NCBI GenBank assembly: GCA_013339895.1
Contig: JABACO010000003.1
Coordinates: 393,635 to 457,634, forward strand
Direction of reading: 5' to 3'
Source: Ephydatia muelleri
Taxonomy: Eukaryota; Porifera; Demospongiae; Spongillida; Spongillidae
DNA length: 64,000 bases
The notes beneath the pieces are model-generated. The model was given only the letters and a program-made list of their open reading frames with translations, was not told the origin of the DNA and did not search any database. Below, one piece after another: positions 56,739-64,000 of this stretch. The position numbers and the translations under genes are program-made. Numbering within the stretch: position 1 is the stretch's first letter; each line of letters starts with the position of its first letter.

Positions 56739-59339
56739 TTACAATAACGCTTTGGAGAGCTCTGATGAACTCCGTGCGAAATCATCGATTATTGAATCGC
56801 ATGATAAAGAAGGGAGAATTTTGCGTTCCACAGACATCATCAGCAAATCTTCTAGCCTTTCCTGAGTCGTTGTGGATCGAAGTCGCGTCTTGATGCGTTT
56901 TAAAGCAGAAAAAGAACGCTCTGCGGAACACGTACTAATCGGAATTGCGACTGCAATTGAATAGATTTTGCAAACCTCTGGAAATGCATCGTAGAGATGA
57001 TAGGCAGGATTGCACAGAAGGTTTAGAGCATCCAAAAAGGACCAATTTGCAAGAACCTGATCAGCAGGATCGATTTGTTGATCTACACCAGTAGTACCAT
57101 CATCATTTGTTTCATCACTTAGCAAATCAGTCAATGTGATGTCTTCAACATCCATTCTGTGGGAGGTGCTAGAGGGTGTATGAAATTGATCGTACACTGC
57201 AGCAAAACTTAACAGCTCTTGAAGGCATTGGTTTGAATTCAACTGAAATTTATCACAGAACTCTGCAACATTGCAGTGAAGATCTTGAGCAGATTTTCCA
57301 CTCTTCACGAGATCGGTAAAATTGCCAGGCGCAAAAAGGGCTAATGTTTCAAATAGTGACCTATTCTTATCAAATCGTCTCCTCATTGATGCAATAATAG
57401 TGTCAAGAGCAACGAAGAATGTCTTACGCTGCCATGACTCTTCGGATGTTTCAAGTACCTCACCATCTTCCGTGTTGCGGCACATTCGACGACTTACCCT
57501 TGTTGTTTTCCACTGGATGCTGCTAGAATCTTGAACACTTCGTTCCATTATGTCGATTATATCCTGTGGTGCACTTCTCATTCTCTCTAGAGATGCAATG
57601 ACGCTATCTATCATGGCAAGTGCTTTCGCATAGTCCATGTTCACACTTTGGAGGTACCTACTAAGAGGTCCCGTTTTTGCAAATATCTCCTGAAACAAGA
57701 AAGCAGTAGCCAAAAATTCTCTAGTTTGAATTGATGATAACAACCCTGCTGCTTCAGATCGATGTTTCAAATCGAACGACACCTCCGTCTGGATCTGATT
57801 CAATGTTAGCAGGATACATTCATAACGCTCGAGAAAAGTAGACAAGCACATTTCCCGTGCGCTCCATCGAACTGTATTTAGTCGCTTGAGAGAACGGATA
57901 GCACATCCCTGTGACCTTTGAACCTCTTCAAACAAACCATGCACCTTTTGGGATCGGGTAAACAAGACATAGAGGGTTTCTAAATTCCCAAACAGGGTCA
58001 CAACATCCACAGATGTGGCTGCTGCATCTGATATCACCAAATTCAGGCAGTGAGCATAGCAGTGCACATACAAGATGTTGGGATTTATGCGTGTTTGAAT
58101 AAGGGATTGAAGACCATTGTAGCATCCACTCATGTTGGATGCCCCATCATATGCTTGAGCTATTAGCTTGTCAAAGGACACATCTCTCAACTTCAGCACT
58201 GACATAATGACTCCATACAAGTCTTCTGCTGTAGTTCCTGCATGAGCTCGCTGGCAAGCCAGAAGGTGTTCTGATACATGACCATTCAAATGAACTATTC
58301 GAACACAGATACTCACCTGCTCATGATGGCTAATGTCTGGCGTTGTGTCTGCCATAAGTGACCAAGCTCTGCAATTATGAATTGCTTTAACAATTGTGCA
58401 AGTAATGTGTTCGTTAATGATGGATATGAGTTTATTCTGAGACTTGTAGCTCATAAAGGTCAGTACAGAGCCACGCCCTTTCTGTCCTGATGAACCTTCA
58501 CTTGCAGACTGATGACGCTCAATTATCTTTTCTAAATGCTCCTGTAGTGGTGGGTCGTAAGTGGAAAGTAACTTTAGAGTTTCAAGAAAGTTCCCTGTAT
58601 TTGTCATGCTGTCTGTCATCATCTCCCTATGTCCTCTTATTGGAAGACCTTGGCGACCAAGTAACATCAGAACCTTAACAATACGTTCTAACACTGTCCT
58701 GTTCTTAGCAACGATTGCTCGTTTGCGAGCATTATCAACACTATCCGCCCTTGCAAAAGCTTGTTGCACTGTGTCATCTTGCAAAAAAAGTGCCTGTGAT
58801 ACAATAGCATTCCTGTGGGCACAAGATGACTCATGCTTTAAGACTGCACTGTATTGCTTCTTCCAGTTGCAAAATCCATTAGTGGTGAATGCATTCCCCT
58901 GGTTGGCTCTCCAATGTTCACCTCTCAAAGTGGCATCACTAAACAAGAGACAGGGTAGGCAGTACAAAGCACCTTTACTGACAGAGTATGATATCCACTG
59001 CCGCCTTACACCATCAGAATGAACAAATACTTGTTCAGAACAGTGCCGCTGCATACTCTTCTGAGAGTGGTTTAGCACGTGTTTTGATGGCTGACAAGGA
59101 CCAAGTTTAATCTTATCATGTTTTTCACTAACACTTACTCTGCACCCAACCAACGCTACAGGATCCAATACTCCTGTCCTGCTGTCAAAATGGAGTCCAA
59201 ACTTTGCTGCTACTGCCTGAGTTGAGACAGCTTCGCTCACTGCTGTTGCCGATGTCACAGTAGAAACTTCCACAGATACAGGTTCATTCCTTCCAACTTC
59301 ACTTGGTGCTTTTTCCACAGTGCTGCCCTCACTCACCAT
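56739..59339 (-). CDS. hAT (ZMYM/TTF-type) transposase, main frame
   Basis: An open frame of 866 codons. A TTF-type zinc finger spans about residues 115-175 (ALYCLPCLLF with Cys127/Cys130, then GFCNWKKQ and HESSCAHR). GRQGLPIRGHRE follows near 228. Catalytic positions fit SLMADTTPD (Asp331) and AYDGASNMSG (Asp398), followed by YVHCYAHCLNLVISDA. The C-terminal dimerisation block is CSAERSFSALKRIKTRLRS (Glu807 region). The protein would bind the element ends and cut and paste DNA in the nucleus. The coding frame extends upstream of this ATG (NAIEDVLDPVAS), so the true N-terminus probably comes from the 59333-59629 frame through a splice or shift. Confidence 0.93.
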   Translation of the reverse strand: MVSEGSTVEKAPSEVGRNEPVSVEVSTVTSATAVSEAVSTQAVAAKFGLHFDSRTGVLDPVALVGCRVSVSEKHDKIKLGPCQPSKHVLNHSQKSMQRHCSEQVFVHSDGVRRQWISYSVSKGALYCLPCLLFSDATLRGEHWRANQGNAFTTNGFCNWKKQYSAVLKHESSCAHRNAIVSQALFLQDDTVQQAFARADSVDNARKRAIVAKNRTVLERIVKVLMLLGRQGLPIRGHREMMTDSMTNTGNFLETLKLLSTYDPPLQEHLEKIIERHQSASEGSSGQKGRGSVLTFMSYKSQNKLISIINEHITCTIVKAIHNCRAWSLMADTTPDISHHEQVSICVRIVHLNGHVSEHLLACQRAHAGTTAEDLYGVIMSVLKLRDVSFDKLIAQAYDGASNMSGCYNGLQSLIQTRINPNILYVHCYAHCLNLVISDAAATSVDVVTLFGNLETLYVLFTRSQKVHGLFEEVQRSQGCAIRSLKRLNTVRWSAREMCLSTFLERYECILLTLNQIQTEVSFDLKHRSEAAGLLSSIQTREFLATAFLFQEIFAKTGPLSRYLQSVNMDYAKALAMIDSVIASLERMRSAPQDIIDIMERSVQDSSSIQWKTTRVSRRMCRNTEDGEVLETSEESWQRKTFFVALDTIIASMRRRFDKNRSLFETLALFAPGNFTDLVKSGKSAQDLHCNVAEFCDKFQLNSNQCLQELLSFAAVYDQFHTPSSTSHRMDVEDITLTDLLSDETNDDGTTGVDQQIDPADQVLANWSFLDALNLLCNPAYHLYDAFPEVCKIYSIAVAIPISTCSAERSFSALKRIKTRLRSTTTQERLEDLLMMSVERKILPSLSCDSIIDDFARSSSELSKALL

Positions 59340-59629
59340 TGATGCGACTGGATCAAGAACATCTTCAATAGCATTGGATGAACTACATGCGCATCGTCTC
59401 CGGGAACTTCAATATTCTCACGTGGGGACATTGGGGACTGCATAAGCACCGGCGTGACTTCCAGGACATCATCAGTCATCACAAGGCCGCTATCACTAGA
59501 GACAGTCGATGCACTCTGGGTTGTCAAAAAATTCGTTATGAATGCACCTAGCTTACTCTCTTCGTCAGCCCTAGCTTTTTTAAGCTTTCTGTTACATGAC
59601 CCTGATTTTTTTCGTTTTCCACCTGACAT
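59333..59629 (-). CDS. hAT transposase N-terminal exon or frame
   Basis: 98 codons starting MSGGKRKKSGSCNRKLKKAR, then ESKLGAFITNFL. A basic, nuclear-localisation-like start followed by a LxxFF-type motif is typical of the N-terminus of ZMYM-like hAT proteins. The frame ends 7 bases inside the main frame and is offset by one register, so joining needs an intron or a one-base correction. No convincing donor was identified. Confidence 0.65.
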   Translation of the reverse strand: MSGGKRKKSGSCNRKLKKARADEESKLGAFITNFLTTQSASTVSSDSGLVMTDDVLEVTPVLMQSPMSPRENIEVPGDDAHVVHPMLLKMFLIQSHQW

Positions 59630-60030
59630 TATAGTTGCGCAGATTCAATGTAGCAATAACAACTATATGCATGCATATACACGTATACATTGTGTGTAAC
59701 AAAGCATAATCGTGCCTGTTAACAAAAGAATGCCCGCGCCAGCCGGCCCGCCAGAGCCAAGAGCGCCCGAGAGTACTGGCGCCCGAGAAATAAATTTATT
59801 AAAAGTGGGAGATTCCGGATCCATAACCAGGGAAGGGGTAGGGTACGGATCAAGTATTCTAGTTCCCAGACTTACGTACGTAAGCATTACACATGCTGAT
59901 GTCATCGAGAGTAAAAATTTTTTTTAACTATTTAGGGATATTGGCGCCCTGTCTCAGTTTTGGCGCCCTCCTTTTAGTGTCCGCTGGGGGGGCATTTGCC
60001 CCCCCTGCACCCCTGGCCAGACCGCCACTG

Positions 60031-60038
60031 GGAGGCGC
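60031..60038. other. Target-site duplication GGAGGCGC (right)
   Basis: GGAGGCGC follows the right hAT end and matches 56566-56573 exactly. Confidence 0.95.
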
Positions 60039-61241
60039 AGGGTGAAGTACAGGCCGGCAAAGTAGCGCTTGTCGTCGTGGAAACACCCCTGGAAGGCGTC
60101 CAGCACGATGCCTATGCCAACCTTGGGGTACCACCGGGTAAGGGCTGGGGACTTGAATATCGCACTCTCAATCCACCGCATTTTAAAGTCCAAAAGCAGT
60201 ATGGGCGGGATGGCAATAAACGTTACCAGGACAATGCAGGCCGGAATAACGTTTGGCAGGATGTAGGAGAGGTCAGAGAACCTGTGCTGGCCGGCAAAGT
60301 ACGGCCTGTCTCCCACCGTCTCCATAGCAATGTTCCAGAGGGGGATGGGTGTGAGGATGTACGTGGTGACGAGGCAGAAGCGAGTGTAGGAGAGGAGGAT
60401 GAAGGCCGCGAAGGCGTGGACCAGGGAGTTGGCCACCCTCCCACTTCCCACCTACCTGTCCCTACAGGGCACACAGCAGCAGCACCTGAAGAAACCTTTG
60501 CACGTGAAAAACACCACGATACCAACGATCGTTAAGAGGGGGAACACGGCCTCCAGGTACTTCAGGGCTATGATGTTGAGGCTGTCCAGGTCCTTACCTA
60601 TGCAGAAGGCGGGGAGGAGGCTGGCGATGAACTGCAGGTTGAAGACACCGTACAGGGTGCGGTAGGCCCTCTGGTAGCCGTCGATGGGCTTGTACAGCTG
60701 GTTGAAGGTGGTGGATATCAGCTGGGCGTAGAGGATAAAGGCGTTGAGGGGACCGGTGGTGAAGCACACGTTGAACACTACGATGAACATGAAGAAGGTG
60801 AAGACGGGGACGTAGATGGCCAGCAGGTAGTACAGCCAGCCCCTGGTGTCGTCCTCGCACCTGACGCACACCACCGGATCGGAGTTGATGGCCGGTGCCC
60901 ACCCCTGCAGACATTGGCCGCATATGTAGCCCCCGCCTACCCTCGGGGTAACACAGGACCTCAGCCGGGTCAGAGGAAATGTTCTGCGGGATACGGACGT
61001 AGGGGGATGAGGTGTTGTAGAAGCAGTAGTTAGGGGGGCAATTGACCACCACCAAGGTGTTGTCGATCACGCCAAACCAGTTGGTGTTGCGGACCAACCA
61101 GTCCCCAGTTTGACTGTCACATGACACGAGGTCACCTGCGATGGACGAGGGACACTGCCCCCTGCCCCTCCCCCTCCGTTCTGGGGGAGCTGCCACTTGG
61201 CTGGGCATGTGTGCTGGAGGAGATGATAAGGTGGACGGCAA
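60031..61241 (-). pseudogene. Multi-pass membrane receptor-like gene, 5' part
   Basis: A Cys-rich juxtamembrane ectodomain (NCPPNYCFYNTSSPYVRIPQ, EVLCYPE; then in another register YICGQCLQGWAPAINSDP, VCVRCE) precedes membrane spans GWLYYLLAIYVPVFTFFMF, FNLQFIASLLPAFCIG and ALKYLEAVFPLLTIVGIVVF. A Cys-rich cytoplasmic loop (CKGFFRCCCCVPCRDR), an in-frame TAG at 60452, and further spans (SLVHAFAAFILLSYTRF, IPACIVLVTFIAIPPILLL) follow up to YFTLR at the hAT insertion. The motif TTGPLNAFILYAQLISTTF is, from memory, characteristic of a large sponge/cnidarian family of orphan seven-or-more-span proteins with EGF-like or GCC2/GCC3-type ectodomains. Lesions: one frame change near 60945, one TAG, and the hAT. 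The large ectodomain upstream is missing. Confidence 0.7.
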
Positions 61242-61449
61242 TGAGCCAATGATATGGACTGCATGCTACCATGACAACCTGAGAGGGACAACATGTCATT
61301 ATTATACTTTTAGATATTTCAGCAAAAATAAACTATACACGTACTGTATATCCATTTGACACATGGCACTATAGTGAGGCTACACTGACCTGGTGACTCT
61401 GCATGCTAAATAGGGTACTCAGTGACCTGCCTTACTTCCTTACGTGAAT

Positions 61450-62804
61450 TTAGTATCTCCTGGCTCCTGTGTTGCTCCACAATCAGCATCAGGCCCAAAA
61501 GATGAAGTGGATGCAGATGGTGAGGTAGAGCACAGTACATTGAAACTGTCATTACAGGTGTCAGAAACCCCAGACAAGCAGCAGGAGGAAGTTGAGGGTG
61601 ATTCTAAATCAACAATCCACACAGCAAATAAGAGAGAAAGTTCGTGACAATACATATTTGGCAGCTACACATATGGCAGTGAAGTTCAACAAAAAGAAGG
61701 GAGTTAAGACACAGGTGTTCAGTGTAGGTGACAAAGTAACTATTGGTATCTCCAAGATGGATCGAGCCAAAATAGACATGCCAAGACTTCCTTGTGAAAT
61801 AACTGAAATATTTGGAGACAAAATAAAGACTTACAGGCTTGGAACAATGTTGAGAACTATTAAGGGAAATTACCGTGGTGGAGTTATGATGGTAGTGTAG
61901 CTGTTGTGCATGGAGACATTACTTTGTCGCTTCGTGAAGCAGCCCAGAAATTTAATCATGTAATAAGTTCACCAAATCCTGCTGCAAATGTTCAAGTGGG
62001 TGCAAGACAAATATGTGCATCTGTAGAAAAAACGGAATACAGTGCTCCTCCATCTGTCATAATGCTACAGTTTGCACAAACACTCAAGTGCCAACACAGG
62101 CATCAAGAGCACCATTATTGTCACCAGGTGATAGAGACACAATTGGATGGTTGAGTGATATGCATATGGAGGCTGCTCATGTACTACTCAGAGAAGCATT
62201 TCCTGCAGTTGATGGGCTCCAAAATCCTATCCTTCAACAGAACATGTCCTTCAGTGTCCCTAGCTTTGAATTCGTGCAGTTTCTTCTGGTTAACAAAAAC
62301 CACTGGCTGGTAATATCTAAGATTGGGGAAGAAATGGATACTGTTTGCATCTATGACTCAATGCAAAATAGACCTGCATGACGGGGAATTCATATCGCTT
62401 GTTGCTAGATATGTGCAATGTCCAGATTCTCACAACACAATCAAAGTCATGAATGTTCAGCTGCAGATAATGGTTATGCATGTGGGGAATTAGCTGTGGC
62501 CTTTGCAATATCACTGATCCACGGGGTAGATCCAACACAACTGCACTACAAGGAATTGCGTAGTCACTTCAAAAACTGTGTTGACACGTACAGTATAACC
62601 CCATTTCCTTCCACTGTTGTAAGCCATCAGCCACGTGTTGTACATAAGATTAGGAAAAGGGTGTACTGCAAATGCCGAGCTCCTGACAATGGCAAACCAA
62701 TGATCCGTTGCTGTGCTGGTAGGCAGTGCTTCCATCCCGAATGCATTGGAGTCGGAACACAAACTGACAAGTGGAAGTGTCCCGCTTTCACTGAAGCACT
62801 TTAA
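61450..62804 (+). pseudogene. Integrase tail - CXC - Ulp1 - PHD transposon protein
   Basis: An acidic linker (KDEVDADGEVEHSTLKLSLQ) is followed by an integrase C-terminal module (IREKVRDNTYLAATHMAVKF, VFSVGDKVTIGISKMDRAKI, LPRLPCE-like, YRLGTM) of the KRBA2/Ginger type. Then LSLREAAQKF leads into a CXC cluster (CCKCSSGCKTNMCICRKNG, IQCSSICHN) at about 61980-62080. A Ulp1 domain follows: NHWLVISKIG (His codon 62301), VCIYDSMQN (Asp codon 62355) and ADNGYACGELAVAFA (Cys codon 62481). Last is a PHD finger (VYCKCRAPDNGKPMIRCC, CFHPECIGV, KWKCPAF) whose final zinc ligand is Phe. Frame changes near 61600, 61890, 62000 and 62450 separate the parts. The integrase catalytic core is absent upstream. 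Confidence 0.72.
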
Positions 62805-62858
62805 TTCATGTGCATGCTTCAATGATTATTCTTGTTTAATGTAGTTGATTCTATAGCT

Positions 62859-63024
62859 GCGCGATCGATCGAACTCAGCAGTCCGCAATTCGTCGATCGC
62901 GCAATTCCTAAAGTCGCGCGATCGATCGATGATTGCGCAATCGACCGAAAGGTGCGCAATCAATCAATGGATCCATCGATAGCGCAGCGCCATCGATGGA
63001 TCGCGCAAATCCATCGATCGCGCG
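62859..63024. repeat. GCGCGATCGATCGA-rich block
   Basis: Repeated self-complementary words (GCGCGATCGATCGA, TCGATCGCGCAA, CCATCGATGGATCGCGC) fill about 165 bases. The outer words GCGCGATCGATCGA and TCCATCGATCGCGCG are inverted relative to each other, so it may be a small foldback element. CpG and GATC density is far above the surroundings. Confidence 0.7.
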
Positions 63025-63342
63025 TAACAGTAATATTTAAATTACATCACGTGATGAAAGAGGTAGCACAGTTTTATGGGACTCCCACATCACTGAGGTC
63101 TCGTGTTACAGTACAGAAACCCACTTCACTTTCCACTACGCTCTAACTACCATCGTCCCAAGTCTTCTGGCCATATCCATGCACACATCGAATCGATCGA
63201 CACCAAAGGTAGTATTACGTCATGCACACACTGCAATAATTGTCGGCTACACTAAATCGCCCTATACATTGTCCACAGTCAAACCTGCTTCTACGTAAAG
63301 CTTAAAAAGCCGTCAAGAATATAAATACTAAGGGAGTCGCTT
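63025..63342. other. No gene seen
   Basis: Short frames only; no structure recognised. Confidence 0.4.
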
Positions 63343-63445
63343 TTATGGGGGGAGGTAGGTTTGAACCTGTCGACCCTCCAGGCTGCATTTTGCACACTCA
63401 GCAATCACACTCAAGCAGCTAACCAAACCTCGTCCACTCGATGTT
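63343..63445 (-). other. tRNA-like or SINE-like segment
   Basis: On the minus strand TGGACGAGGTTTGGTTAGC resembles a degenerate polymerase III A box of a long-variable-arm tRNA, and GACAGGTTCAAACCTACC resembles a B box/T arm about 60 bases later. The acceptor stem does not form. It could be a decayed tRNA or the head of a SINE. Confidence 0.25.
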
Positions 63446-63791
63446 TCGCGCGCAGTCTCTGCTCGACCTATACTAGTAACCTCTGTGCGTTTCTGACTGT
63501 GATCGATTCTTCCACTTGCCCCACCCCCCACCCTCTCCCGCCTAAACTCGTATCCTGCACCGAACCGAATGTGTACTAACGGCACGAATAATGAGTTTGA
63601 TGGGCGTGACCCTTCCCCCCCCCCCCCTTTTTGCTTCAAAGCGCTGTATTGTTTCAGTCGCTCGATTAATAGGCTAGCATGCAGAGGACGTTACGATGCA
63701 GGTGACATTTATTGGGAGTCAGGTGTTGGAGTGTGCCGCACCAGTCTACACATCTTCCTGCCCTCAAGTGTTGCACAAATGGTAACGTACC

Positions 63792-63801
63792 CAGTGGCGG
63801 A

Positions 63802-63834
<33 letters not shown>

Positions 63835-64000
63835 GTGGAGGGCGCACGCCCCCCCTAACCGCATATGGATGACAAAACCTTTGCCGGTGTCATAGGGTAT
63901 GCGGTCCGGCCCCAATTTTCGGTCCGGCGGACCGTATTCCCTTAGGGAATACGGTCCCCCACCGGACCCAACTCCCTAGGGAATACGGTCCCCCGGACCG
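63792..64000 (+). mobile_element. hAT-like terminus with poly-G, cut by window end
   Basis: CAGTGGCGGATTTAGG is followed by a G run of about 25 and GCGTGGAGGGCGCACGCC, a hAT-type left end related to the CAGTGGCGGTCTGG end at 56574. The last 110 bases hold palindromic words (GGTCCGGCGGACC, TTCCCTTAGGGAA, repeated GGGAATACGGTCC). Confidence 0.6.

Larger units (their letters stand above)
56574..60030 (-). mobile_element. Complete hAT transposon, 3457 bp
   Basis: Ends are CAGTGGCGGTCTGG on both strands (14-bp terminal inverted repeats) with G-rich subterminal DNA. Exact 8-bp duplications GGAGGCGC flank it. It carries one transposase gene, on the minus strand, in two overlapping frames. Intact ends, perfect duplications and a long frame indicate a young insertion. 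It lies inside a coding exon of a membrane-protein gene in the same transcriptional direction. Confidence 0.96.

Noticed and set aside
56739-59339. Plus-strand frames over the hAT transposase (for example 58561-59022)
   Set aside because: They are antisense shadows of a long frame with clear family motifs.

Overview
The window is nuclear DNA of an animal, most likely a demosponge. The gene content supports this: death-domain/CARD adaptors, an AIG1-type GTPase and a multi-pass receptor-like protein, all surrounded by many zinc-finger hAT, Gypsy, piggyBac and Ulp1-bearing transposon genes. Introns in the well-resolved genes are very short, about 48-65 nt, with GT-AG borders, as in compact sponge genomes. 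There is one 100-N assembly gap (14377-14476). The species call is inference from protein families recalled from memory; nothing was searched.

Layout. 0-4 kb: GT/GA-rich repeats, then a minus-strand spliced gene with CARD-like and death domains. 5.0-7.3 kb: a satellite of about 14 units of 164 bp. 7.5-13.9 kb: the most striking locus, a plus-strand multi-exon gene whose exons encode in order a C4HC3 PHD finger, a MULE-like DDE transposase core, a USP deubiquitinase and a Ulp1 (C48) SUMO-type protease. Its splice junctions rejoin protease motifs in frame. 14-21 kb: hAT and Gypsy fragments, foldback elements and DNA with no supported gene. 21.6-26.5 kb: two convergent fragments of an uncharacterised spliced transposase family with similar TATA-containing promoters. 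26.5-33.3 kb: decayed hAT copies and MITEs.

34.4-36.3 kb: an intronless 625-aa protein with a kinase catalytic loop; a decayed relative lies at 46.8-47.6 kb. 37.5-40.1 kb: a piggyBac C-terminus cut by a Gypsy-like element in which protease is followed directly by integrase. 41.9-43.9 kb: a CACACA minisatellite. 44.1-46.2 kb: a hAT element with an 8-bp target duplication, itself hit by an 825-bp foldback with a 7-bp duplication. 50.6-52.2 kb: an AIG1-like GTPase gene broken by several single-base shifts. 52.5-53.0 kb: a LINE-like 3' end. 53.6-55.0 kb: a duplicated block around a 26-bp minisatellite.

56.1-61.2 kb: a minus-strand multi-pass membrane protein gene split inside an exon by a complete hAT transposon (56574-60030, 8-bp duplication GGAGGCGC) with a long transposase frame. 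61.4-62.8 kb: a second transposon-type gene that joins an integrase C-terminal module, a CXC cysteine cluster, a Ulp1 protease and a PHD finger. The end of the window holds GATC-rich and hAT-terminus sequence.

Taken together the window is a transposon-rich stretch in which two unrelated integrase/transposase lineages each carry a chromatin-reading PHD finger and a SUMO-type protease; one also carries a deubiquitinase. That pairing is the main candidate for a poorly described system.
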